NCBI GenBank assembly: GCA_021545595.1
Contig: JAJRVG010000067.1
Coordinates: 1 to 5,707 of the forward strand
From: Zetaproteobacteria bacterium
GTDB taxonomy: Bacteria; Pseudomonadota; Zetaproteobacteria; Mariprofundales; Mariprofundaceae
Direction: 5' to 3'
DNA: 5,707 nucleotides
Made by a program: the position numbers and the translations under genes. Below the pieces are notes generated by a model. That model was not told the DNA's origin, searched no databases, and saw only the letters and a program-made list of their open reading frames with translations. Numbering within the stretch: position 1 is the stretch's first letter; each line of letters begins with the position of its first letter. This document shows positions 1 through 5,707 of this stretch, one piece after another.

Positions 1-1389
1 CATCCCCTCAATATCCATAGCACCACGCGATACAAAATGTTTCAGCCTCTCTTTCAGTTGAGCTGAACAGGAGAGGCCTCCAGAGCAGCGAATAGCCACC
101 TCAGCGTCAGATTGCTCAACATGTGATCCACAAACCGGGCACAAACCGGGTGCAGTAATAATCGGAGCCCTCTCTCCATCAACAGCAACCACTCGAACCA
201 CCTCAGGAATCACATCACCTGCCCGGCGAATCACAACCGTATCACCCTCTCTTACATCCTTGCGCTGTAGCTCCTGAATATTGTGCAGTGTCGCTCTGGA
301 GACCATAACACCTGCCACCTTCACCGGTCGCATCTCCGCAACCGGCGTAATTACACCTGTACGGCCTACCTGCCAAATGATTCGCTCAACCGTCGTTTCA
401 ACCTCTTCGGCCGGAAATTTATAAGCAATAGCCCAGCGAGGGGCCCGAGCAACACTTCCCACCTCTTTCTGCAGCTCAATTGAATCGATTTTATAGACCA
501 GTCCATCAATCTCGTAGGCAAGCGTCTGTCGCTTCTCCTGCCATGATCTGTAATTGGCCAGAAGCGCATCAATATCGGGTAGCAGCTCAAAAACCTGAGT
601 TCCAAAACCCATGGATGCCAGTCTTGTCAGAAGCCTGCTTTGTGAATCGGCTAAAGCATCACCACCCTCGCCCGACCCATAGGCAAAAAAGCTCAGCTTT
701 CTTGCTGCGGTTACTTTCGGATCAAGTTGCCTGAGAGAGCCGGCTGCAGCATTTCTCGGATTGGCAAACGGCTTTTCACCAGCACGCTCCTGAACCTCAT
801 TCAGGGATTTGAATGAGTTTTTAGACATAAAGACTTCGCCACGAACCTCAAGCAGTTCTGGAATATCATTACCATCAAGATGCCACGGAATGTCGGATAT
901 TGTTCGGATATTGTCGGTCACATCCTCACCGACTTTGCCATCGCCACGGGTTGCGGCGATAGTCAACTCTCCGCTTTCATAACGAAGATTGACTGCCAAC
1001 CCATCAATTTTGGGTTCGGCAATGTAGTGGAACGGATCATCCACTATCTCACGAATACGGTGATCAAAATCGCGCACTGCATCGTCATTAAAGGCGTTCG
1101 CTAATGAAAGTAGTGGGGAAGCGTGCTCGCGGGACTCAAAAACATGGTTGGGTGGGGCACCAACGGTCTGTGTAGGTGAGTCGGCTGGAACCGGCTCGCC
1201 AAGCATCCCCTCTAACCGCTCAAGTTCACGCAGCTTCTGATCATATTCGGTGTCTGTAATGGATGGAGCATCAAGCAGATAGTATCTGTAGTTGTGATCA
1301 GTCAGTTCGGTCCGAAGTTTTTGAACGGACTCACGCAGCTGTTTATCAGCTTTTCTGTTCAACTCCGGATTTGTTGGCTCAAGATTCAT
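1..1389 (-). CDS. ligA: NAD+-dependent DNA ligase LigA (3' end outside window)
   Basis: LigA seals 3'-OH/5'-phosphate nicks using NAD+ and joins Okazaki fragments in the cytoplasm. The reverse strand is open for 463 codons, from the ATG at 1389 to the window edge, without a stop or frameshift. In order it shows an N-terminal Ia domain (HNYRYYLLDAPSITDTEYD, residues 32-50), the adenylation domain with KIDG and catalytic Lys127, then RGE (183-185) and EIDGLVYK (293-300). The OB fold follows (QVGRTGVITPVAEM, 340-353), then a four-cysteine zinc site (Cys417, Cys420, Cys435, Cys441). The helix-hairpin-helix and BRCT domains, about 200 residues in a usual ligase of about 670, would lie beyond position 1. 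The ATG is preceded by GAGGGG at a 7-nt spacing. The gene overlaps the 3' end of the TlpA-like gene by 11 nt, which suggests coupled translation. Identification is secure. Confidence 0.97.
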   Translation of the reverse strand, partial: MNLEPTNPELNRKADKQLRESVQKLRTELTDHNYRYYLLDAPSITDTEYDQKLRELERLEGMLGEPVPADSPTQTVGAPPNHVFESREHASPLLSLANAFNDDAVRDFDHRIREIVDDPFHYIAEPKIDGLAVNLRYESGELTIAATRGDGKVGEDVTDNIRTISDIPWHLDGNDIPELLEVRGEVFMSKNSFKSLNEVQERAGEKPFANPRNAAAGSLRQLDPKVTAARKLSFFAYGSGEGGDALADSQSRLLTRLASMGFGTQVFELLPDIDALLANYRSWQEKRQTLAYEIDGLVYKIDSIELQKEVGSVARAPRWAIAYKFPAEEVETTVERIIWQVGRTGVITPVAEMRPVKVAGVMVSRATLHNIQELQRKDVREGDTVVIRRAGDVIPEVVRVVAVDGERAPIITAPGLCPVCGSHVEQSDAEVAIRCSGGLSCSAQLKERLKHFVSRGAMDIEGM

Positions 1390-1891
1390 TTAACAGCCCC
1401 TCAATCCTCTTGGTAACAGGCTCAGACATCCACTCTACTGCGCCCACGAGGTGATAACGTACCTTTCCCTGTCGATCAATCAAGAATGTTTCCGGATATC
1501 GGAAAATACCATAGCTGTGAGAGACACTGGAATCTGCATCATGCAGTACCTGAAACGGCAATTCATACTCCCTGACAAATGCGGAGAGATCATTGGCATC
1601 ACGGTCAACTGAGACAGCCACCACCTTCAACCCCTTCTCTGCATACTTGCGATGAAGCGCAGCCATCGATGGCATCTCTTTACGACAGGGTGGGCACCAG
1701 GTGGCCCAGAAGTTGAGAAGCGTCACTTCACCTTCGGGAAGACCATGCATCTTCCCATTCAGGTCGGGCAGTGTGAACGGTGTTGCTACGCCCCCCTCCA
1801 ACACACTCTTTTTAGCCTCCGGAAGCCCAAACCATGCTCCCACGCCAACTACTGCAATGATTCCAATGACGGTCAGCCAGCGTATCAGCAT
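1379..1891 (-). CDS. Membrane-anchored TlpA/ResA-family thioredoxin-like protein
   Basis: This is a 170-residue protein with an uncleaved-looking N-terminal membrane anchor (about residues 4-22, hydrophobic after MLIRW), so the domain should face the periplasm. A thioredoxin fold of the AhpC/TSA-Redoxin TlpA type follows. Its active site is WCPPC (Cys66 and Cys69) within NFWATWCPPCRKEMP, the cis-proline is Pro133 (RYPETFLID), and FTLPDLNGK (39-47) opens the domain. Proteins of this family (TlpA, ResA, CcmG/DsbE) usually reduce disulfides, often in cytochrome c maturation or in copper-site assembly. No cytochrome maturation genes are visible here, so the substrate is unknown. The ATG has an AAGGAG site 8 nt upstream. 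It overlaps the end of the glutaredoxin-like gene by 7 nt, and its own end overlaps ligA by 11 nt. The family call is firm; the specific role is not. Confidence 0.93.
   Translation of the reverse strand: MLIRWLTVIGIIAVVGVGAWFGLPEAKKSVLEGGVATPFTLPDLNGKMHGLPEGEVTLLNFWATWCPPCRKEMPSMAALHRKYAEKGLKVVAVSVDRDANDLSAFVREYELPFQVLHDADSSVSHSYGIFRYPETFLIDRQGKVRYHLVGAVEWMSEPVTKRIEGLLNES
1397..1402 (-). promoter_or_regulatory. Ribosome binding site of ligA, inside the upstream gene
   Basis: The minus strand reads GAGGGG, then 7 nt, then the ATG at 1389. The site lies inside the last codons of the upstream TlpA-like gene, upstream of its stop codon. It supports this ATG as the ligA start. It also means ligA translation starts where ribosomes finishing the previous gene pass by. 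Confidence 0.6.
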
Positions 1892-2151
1892 GTTCTCTGC
1901 TCCTTCATCAACAGATTCAATCTCTCTTCAAGCTCTCTCTGGTTGATACGGTGTTTCATACTCACCGCACCTTCAATTAACAGCACCGGTACATCGGCTC
2001 CAAATCTGGCGGCCAGTTCAAGCTCCCTGTCCACATCAATAATTTCAAGTCTGCAGAGGCCTTTCTCCGCAGTGAACCGTGCGATCACCTCTGCATCTTC
2101 ACAAAGGCAGCAGCCTTTTCGACTCATCACCTGAACCTGTGGAAGACTCAA
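1885..2151 (-). CDS. DUF836 glutaredoxin-like family protein
   Basis: This is a small 88-residue cytoplasmic protein with a glutaredoxin/thioredoxin fold. Visible features are a first beta strand (QVQVMSR), a CxxC redox motif at Cys14-Cys-Leu-Cys17 within KGCCLCEDA, a second strand (LEIIDVD) and the cis-proline Pro55 in DVPVLLIEG. The helix at the end is rich in Glu and Arg. Members of DUF836 are about 80-100 residues long and presumed thiol-disulfide oxidoreductases of unknown substrate. The start is a TTG at 2151, because an in-frame stop lies just upstream (2167-2169) with no ATG or GTG between. The ATG at 2127 would delete the first strand. No strong ribosome site is seen, so translation probably depends on coupling to the protease gene ending 8 nt upstream. 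The gene overlaps the TlpA-like gene by 7 nt. Cys15 and the terminal Cys88 are extra cysteines. Confidence 0.87.
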   Translation of the reverse strand: MSLPQVQVMSRKGCCLCEDAEVIARFTAEKGLCRLEIIDVDRELELAARFGADVPVLLIEGAVSMKHRINQRELEERLNLLMKEQRTC

Positions 2152-2159
2152 ACCGGCAG

Positions 2160-3542
2160 CTACTTTTTAGGTGGGTAGATAACAGTGAATACCTGATCAC
2201 CATGGCGATCTATCAATACGCGCAGCGCCACACCACCGGCAAGTTCCTTGGCATGCTTATCAAATGATCCCGGCGTCGTAACTACACGGCCGTTCACCTT
2301 GACAATCACATCCCCCGGCACAATGCCTGCCCGGGAAGCCGGTGAGCCACGCATAACCTGCTGCACCACCACACCCTGCATGGCCCTCACACGAAGCGAT
2401 TCGGCAACCTCCGGAGTCAGCTTCTTCAAACTCAGACCATGTGTGACTTTCTGTTTGTTACCCTGCCTGGGGCGCCCCTGTGCAACATCATCCGGCATTG
2501 CCTCAACCACGACAGGGATAGTGATCAATTTTCCATCTCTGATGATCTTAACCTTCACCCGATCACCGGGCTTATGATTGGCTATACGTATCGGCAGGTC
2601 ATGTGCCTGCTTAATCCGATACTCATCAATACGCACGATAACATCACCGGCCTGAATACCAGCCTTATCTGCAGCCGAACCCGCCTCTACCTGAGGAATC
2701 AGGGCTCCATAGCGATTTTTCAATCCAAGTGCCTTCATTGTCTCTTTATCTATATCACGAATCATAACACCCAGACGAGCGCGCTGAACCCGGCCATTCT
2801 CACGCAGTTCATCAAATATGGAGTGTGCCAGATTAATCGGAATGGCAAATCCAATACCATTGTTGCCACCGCTACGGGAGTAGATGGCTGTATTGATGCC
2901 GATCACCTCACCCTTTGCATTAAAAAGCGGGCCACCTGAGTTTCCGGGGTTAATTGCGGCATCGGTCTGAATAAAATTATCATATGGACCGGCACCGATA
3001 ACCCGTCCCTTGGCAGAGACAATCCCCGCCGTCACTGTCTGTTCCAGGCCGAATGGATTACCAATGGCGACAACCCAGTCCCCAACCCTTAATTTATCAG
3101 AGTCCCCGAGCTTTACACCCCGAAGCCCTTTGGCCTCAATTTTCAGCAGCGCCAGGTCCAGCTTGGCATCTGTACCGATCACCTCTGCCTCAAACTCTTC
3201 ACCTTCACTGTTTTTAACAACAACCTCATCAGCACCATCTACAACGTGGTTGTTAGTGATAACGTAGCCATCCTTTGAGAGAATAAAACCGGAACCGAGT
3301 GCATGCCGCTCTTCAGGTTGCTGATTACGAAACATATCACGAAACATATCCTCAAAAGGGGATCCAAACGGTATTTGAGGAGGCATCCGGTGGGTTCGTG
3401 TCACCTTGGTGGTACTGATATTCACAACTGAATGTCTCTGTGCTGCTGCCAGGTCCGCAAAGCTTTCAGGCATGGCCTGTGAAATACCAGGAACCATCAT
3501 AAGTGCCAGAATACCGGCTACAATCAATCTATATATTTTCAA
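2160..3542 (-). CDS. degQ: Do-family periplasmic serine endoprotease (DegQ/MucD/HtrA type)
   Basis: This is an envelope quality-control protease and chaperone that degrades misfolded periplasmic proteins. Counted from a TTG start at 3542 it has 460 residues, close to MucD/DegQ length. A Sec signal peptide spans about residues 1-23 (MKIYRLIV, then a hydrophobic core ending SQA before MPES). The trypsin-like domain carries His99 (TNNHVVDG), Asp129 (LDLALL) and Ser202 (NPGNSGGPL). PDZ1 spans about 251-348 (ARLGVMI, AGIQAGDVIVRID) and PDZ2 about 368-453 (AGIVPGDVIVKVNG). The loop before His99 is short, more like DegQ/MucD than DegP. A GTG at 3548 would add two residues, but AGGAG lies only 1 nt before it and 7 nt before the TTG, so TTG is preferred. 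The gene follows the window's only sizeable intergenic gap and is probably first in an operon with the glutaredoxin-like, TlpA-like and ligA genes. Confidence 0.95.
   Translation of the reverse strand: MKIYRLIVAGILALMMVPGISQAMPESFADLAAAQRHSVVNISTTKVTRTHRMPPQIPFGSPFEDMFRDMFRNQQPEERHALGSGFILSKDGYVITNNHVVDGADEVVVKNSEGEEFEAEVIGTDAKLDLALLKIEAKGLRGVKLGDSDKLRVGDWVVAIGNPFGLEQTVTAGIVSAKGRVIGAGPYDNFIQTDAAINPGNSGGPLFNAKGEVIGINTAIYSRSGGNNGIGFAIPINLAHSIFDELRENGRVQRARLGVMIRDIDKETMKALGLKNRYGALIPQVEAGSAADKAGIQAGDVIVRIDEYRIKQAHDLPIRIANHKPGDRVKVKIIRDGKLITIPVVVEAMPDDVAQGRPRQGNKQKVTHGLSLKKLTPEVAESLRVRAMQGVVVQQVMRGSPASRAGIVPGDVIVKVNGRVVTTPGSFDKHAKELAGGVALRVLIDRHGDQVFTVIYPPKK
3327..3350 (-). repeat. Perfect 12-bp tandem duplication within the protease gene
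   Basis: The 12-mer acgaaacatatc occurs twice back to back (3327-3338 and 3339-3350 on the plus strand). It encodes DMFR DMFR at about residues 65-72 of the protease, in the loop before the catalytic histidine. The duplication keeps the reading frame. This loop varies in length within the HtrA family, so an in-frame duplication there should be tolerated. Confidence 0.8.
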
Positions 3543-3549
3543 ACGCACT

Positions 3550-3554
3550 CTCCT
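3550..3554 (-). promoter_or_regulatory. Ribosome binding site that favours a TTG start for the protease
   Basis: AGGAG on the minus strand ends 1 nt before a GTG (3548) and 7 nt before an in-frame TTG (3542). The second spacing is normal and the first is too short. No ATG lies upstream before the in-frame stop at 3588-3590. Starting at TTG also gives a typical signal-peptide opening, Met-Lys-Ile-Tyr-Arg. Confidence 0.65.
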
Positions 3555-3578
3555 AATGTTGGAATCACGGGGTGAATC

Positions 3579-3607
3579 ATTAAATGTTCAGATGAACAGA
3601 AGATGAA
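3579..3607 (-). promoter_or_regulatory. Possible promoter of the protease-glutaredoxin-TlpA-ligA operon
   Basis: The minus strand carries TTTAAT (3579-3584, five of six matches to TATAAT). Seventeen nucleotides upstream is TTCATC (3602-3607, only three of six matches to TTGACA). The location, in the 83-nt gap between rnfH and the protease, is right for a promoter. The -35 match is poor, so a regulated promoter, an alternative sigma factor or no promoter at all remain possible. I could not find a convincing sigma-E element (GGAACTT with TCTGA). Confidence 0.3.
3585..3598. promoter_or_regulatory. Perfect 14-bp palindrome, candidate operator
   Basis: TGTTCA and TGAACA form a perfect 6-bp inverted repeat around a 2-nt spacer. 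It abuts the possible -10 element of the protease operon, where a bound repressor would block transcription. One base outward on the minus strand it reads CTGT-N8-ACAT, one base away from the gammaproteobacterial LexA core CTGT-N8-ACAG. The regulator is not known. As RNA it would give only a 5-bp stem with a 4-nt loop and no clear U-run, so a terminator is less likely. Confidence 0.4.
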
Positions 3608-3625
3608 AAAACAGAACTTTAGTAA

Positions 3626-3940
3626 TCATTCGCTTTTCTCTTTACCTCTACGCTCTCGTTTGGCCCTGATTCGGGCCTTTTTGTCATCAGCGGCGTGGGC
3701 ACTGCGCGGCGTGGCCGGTAGAGAACGATAAATCTCAATGCGATCACCCTCCCGCAATGGCTGATCAAGTTTTACCAGCTTTGAAAATATTCCGACCTTG
3801 TGAGTGGAAAGATCAATCTCTACATGTTTTTCCAGCATATGGCTCATATGAATGGCCTGTTCCACTGTTGTCTCATCCGGAATGTTTAACTCTTCCAGAA
3901 GTTGTTCATGAGGCAGTGCGTAAGCAATAGTGACATGCAT
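3626..3940 (-). CDS. rnfH: RnfH family ubiquitin-fold protein (RatB)
   Basis: This is a 104-residue cytoplasmic protein with a beta-grasp (ubiquitin-like) fold, close to the usual RnfH length of about 95-105. The family signature is clear. The N-terminal strand is VTIAYALPHEQ (3-13), followed by TTVEQAI, then VEIDLSTHKVGIFSKLVKLD (40-59), and REGDRIEIYRSLPATP (63-78). The C-terminus is a basic tail of lysines and arginines. The name comes from rnf clusters in some bacteria, but in many proteobacteria the gene pairs with ratA, as here, and its molecular role is unsettled. The ATG at 3940 shares its A with the ratA stop (TGATG). An AAGGAG site at 3948-3953, inside ratA, gives a 7-nt spacing. 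Together these imply translational coupling. Confidence 0.93.
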   Translation of the reverse strand: MHVTIAYALPHEQLLEELNIPDETTVEQAIHMSHMLEKHVEIDLSTHKVGIFSKLVKLDQPLREGDRIEIYRSLPATPRSAHAADDKKARIRAKRERRGKEKSE

Positions 3941-4377
3941 CAGGCCACTCCTTTTATTGCGGTGACACGCTTTTCAAAGGCGTGTACCATTGATCTGCAT
4001 ACTACTGAAAAAACCGGGCTTGCCACCATATCCAGCATCATGTTTTTAAACTCGAATTCAATAGAGAAATGAACTCTGCACGAATCCTCTCCCAGCTGTT
4101 CAAAACTCCACAAACTCTCAAGAACCTTAAACGGCCCATCCAGCAGCCGGATCTCAATCAGCTTGCCGGGCATGAATCGATCCACTGTTTTGAAGCTGTA
4201 ACGTACGCCTGCAAGTTCTGCAACAAGCTCGGCAGAGAGCTCATCATCACCCCTTGTAAGAATCTTTGCACCTGCAACCCAGGGAAGAAAGTCGGGGTAT
4301 GCCTCAATATCCATGACAGCATTATACATATCTTTTGCACTGCATGGCAGCACCCGGCTCTCTTCAAAGCTATGCAT
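3940..4377 (-). CDS. ratA: RatA family START/SRPBCC-domain protein (COQ10-like)
   Basis: This is a 145-residue single-domain protein of the polyketide cyclase/START (SRPBCC) superfamily, with the same fold as eukaryotic Coq10. Recognisable segments are the early helix with AYPDFLPWVAGAKIL (26-40), the central strands GVRYSFKTVDRF (57-68), and FEFKNMMLDMVASPVF (108-123) leading into the long C-terminal helix with MVHAFEKR (130-137). The E. coli member was reported to interfere with 70S ribosome assembly as a toxin. Homology to Coq10 suggests instead lipid or quinone binding, and which role applies here cannot be told. The ATG at 4377 is 3 nt after the der stop. AAGGGA at 4386-4391, inside der, gives an 8-nt spacing. 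The stop overlaps the rnfH start by 1 nt. Confidence 0.93.
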   Translation of the reverse strand: MHSFEESRVLPCSAKDMYNAVMDIEAYPDFLPWVAGAKILTRGDDELSAELVAELAGVRYSFKTVDRFMPGKLIEIRLLDGPFKVLESLWSFEQLGEDSCRVHFSIEFEFKNMMLDMVASPVFSVVCRSMVHAFEKRVTAIKGVA

Positions 4378-4380
4378 CGC

Positions 4381-5707
4381 CTATTTCCCTTTCCAGGTCT
4401 GCTTTGACGTGTCATTACGCCTGCGCTTCCCTTCTTCCACATAAGGATTTTTACTCCCCGAAAGAATAATGCGTACGGGCACACCGGGAAGTGAAAATGT
4501 CTTTTTAAAATCCTCGGTCAGAAAACGGAGATAGGATGTTTTAACACCCTTAGGACGATTGCAGAATATCTTAAGTGTCGGTGGAGAGGCTGATATCTGG
4601 GAGATATATTTCATTTTAACTGCTCCACCATCATGGCTGGGGGCACGCTGCCTGCTCTGCACATTTTCAAGCCAGCGGTTTAGTTCACCCGTCCCTGTTT
4701 CAAAAGCATTGCGCTCTGCAGCCTTCACGGCCTCATGCAGAAGTGGCCAGATACCCTTACTGTTTCTGGCCGAAACTCTGAAAACAGGGATATCAGTCAG
4801 GCTTCGCATCCGGTAATGGAGCCGCTCAACATAGTAGTTCCACTCATCTTTGCTTAGCAGATCCATCTTGTTGACAGCAACAATCAGGGCACACCCTTCG
4901 TCATGAGCCAGACGCATCAGACGCATATCCTGTTCAACAACTCCCTCCGAAGCATCAAGGAGCATCACCGCCACATCGGCCAGCCTGAACGCCTGTACCG
5001 CTTTGACCCTGGCAACAAATTCAATAACGTCAGAAATTCGGCCATGTTTACGCTGGCCTGCTGTATCTACCAGACGGACAACACCATCATTGTAAGGGAG
5101 ATCGCTGTCAATGGCATCGCGTGTGGTTCCAGCGACCGGACTTACCACCATGCGTTCCCGTTTAAGCCAGGCGTTAATCAGTGTGGACTTGCCGACATTC
5201 GGGCGCCCAATCACTGTAATACTGGCAATCAGGTCGGCCGGACTCTCCTCCTGCACAGGCATGGCTTCATCAATCAGGACAGTGGTGTCAGTCAGGTGCT
5301 CAATCAGCTCTTTCACGCCCTGCCCGTGTGCTGCCGACACAGGATGCGGCTCACCCAGACCCAGCGTATAGAAATCCATGGCCAGATCAGGATTTTCAGC
5401 CTTATTTACCACCAGAACTACAGGCAGCTCATCACGCCTGAGCCTCTCTGCAATGTTCTGATCAACAGGGGTGCACCCGGAGCGTCCATCAACTGCAAAC
5501 ATCACCATATCAGCGACATTCAGTGCCGCCTCTACCTGGATATCAATGGCATCCTGCATATCACCATGTTGCGTCTCACCGATCCCCCCCGTATCCACAA
5601 GCACAACCTGATGCTCTCCAAGCATGCACTCCGTTTCGAGACGGTCAACGGTTACGCCCGGCCTGTCACCTACAATAGCCTTACGTTTGCCAACCAGTCG
5701 ATTGAAC
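4381..5707 (-). CDS. der: Ribosome biogenesis GTPase Der/EngA (5' end outside window)
   Basis: Der has two GTPase domains in tandem and a C-terminal KH-like domain, and acts in 50S ribosomal subunit assembly. The visible 441 residues are complete except for about the first 15-20, which would contain the first P-loop. The fragment opens FNRLVGKRKAIVGD, directly after that P-loop. Domain 1 shows PGVTVDR (16-22), DTGGIG (38-43), NKAE (101-104) and VSAAHGQG. Domain 2 shows GRPNVGKST (167-175), GTTRD (193-197), DTAGQRK (214-220), NKMD (279-282) and VSARNSKG (311-318). The KH-like domain follows from about 342 and ends in a basic tail (GKRRRN). An in-frame ATG at 5625 is internal, because the frame stays open and conserved upstream of it. 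The first G4 motif has Glu where Asp is usual, a variant I recall from other Der proteins. The stop is 3 nt before ratA. Confidence 0.97.
   Translation of the reverse strand, partial: FNRLVGKRKAIVGDRPGVTVDRLETECMLGEHQVVLVDTGGIGETQHGDMQDAIDIQVEAALNVADMVMFAVDGRSGCTPVDQNIAERLRRDELPVVLVVNKAENPDLAMDFYTLGLGEPHPVSAAHGQGVKELIEHLTDTTVLIDEAMPVQEESPADLIASITVIGRPNVGKSTLINAWLKRERMVVSPVAGTTRDAIDSDLPYNDGVVRLVDTAGQRKHGRISDVIEFVARVKAVQAFRLADVAVMLLDASEGVVEQDMRLMRLAHDEGCALIVAVNKMDLLSKDEWNYYVERLHYRMRSLTDIPVFRVSARNSKGIWPLLHEAVKAAERNAFETGTGELNRWLENVQSRQRAPSHDGGAVKMKYISQISASPPTLKIFCNRPKGVKTSYLRFLTEDFKKTFSLPGVPVRIILSGSKNPYVEEGKRRRNDTSKQTWKGK

Noticed and set aside
893..914. 11-bp tandem repeat tcggatattgt within ligA
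   Set aside because: The unit is not a multiple of three, and the encoded segment (DNIRTISDIP) matches ordinary LigA sequence, so it looks like chance similarity.
1652..2134. Plus-strand open frame of 160 codons opposite the TlpA-like and glutaredoxin-like genes
   Set aside because: It lies antisense to two well-supported genes, spans their junction, and its translation shows no family motif or sensible composition.
2439..2939. Plus-strand open frame of 166 codons opposite the protease gene
   Set aside because: It is antisense to a gene with a full catalytic triad and PDZ domains. Its product shows no recognisable domain.
3599..3625. Possible terminator after rnfH, because of a run of six T on the minus strand
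   Set aside because: No stable GC-rich hairpin precedes the T-run, so it cannot be supported as an intrinsic terminator.
3549..3625. Sigma-E promoter for the protease, as expected for mucD/degP-type genes
   Set aside because: GAACTT occurs only in the plus-strand orientation, pointing away from the protease. The minus-strand TGAACAT has no convincing TCTGA partner at the right spacing.
4069..4484. Overlapping open frames on both strands across ratA and the der end (112 and 108 codons)
   Set aside because: Both are shadows of ratA and der, whose conserved family sequences account for this DNA.
5623..5625. ATG that could be taken as the der start
   Set aside because: The frame continues upstream to the window edge with conserved Der sequence (FNRLVGKRKAIVGD, PGVTVDR). 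This ATG is internal and the true start is outside the window.

Overview
The window reads as one dense block of minus-strand genes, with no RNA genes, mobile elements or CRISPR. The gene set points to a Gram-negative proteobacterium. It includes an NAD+-dependent DNA ligase, a Der/EngA double GTPase, a RatA-type START-domain protein followed by an RnfH ubiquitin-fold protein (a typically proteobacterial pair), and a two-PDZ periplasmic Do-type protease with a Sec signal peptide. Base composition is close to balanced. A gamma- or zetaproteobacterium would fit, but the class cannot be fixed from these genes alone.

In transcription order (right to left), the first block is der (5' end cut off by the window edge), ratA and rnfH. 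They are packed tightly: 3 nt separate der from ratA, and the ratA stop overlaps the rnfH start by 1 nt. A 77-83 nt intergenic gap follows, the only real non-coding stretch in the window. It holds a perfect 14-bp palindrome beside a possible -10 element, so it may be a regulated promoter.

The second block is a Do-family serine protease (DegQ/MucD type), a small DUF836 glutaredoxin-like protein, a membrane-anchored TlpA/ResA-type thioredoxin, and ligA (3' end cut off by the window start). The protease and glutaredoxin genes are 8 nt apart. The glutaredoxin and TlpA genes overlap by 7 nt, and TlpA and ligA overlap by 11 nt. These four are probably translated from one mRNA.

Functionally, the first block covers ribosome assembly (Der) and two small conserved proteins of unsettled role. 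The second combines envelope protein quality control, thiol-disulfide chemistry and DNA replication/repair. All genes appear intact where visible, with catalytic motifs present. I see no strong evidence for an undescribed system. The most useful leads are the palindrome in front of the protease operon and the physical coupling of ligA to an envelope redox/proteolysis operon.
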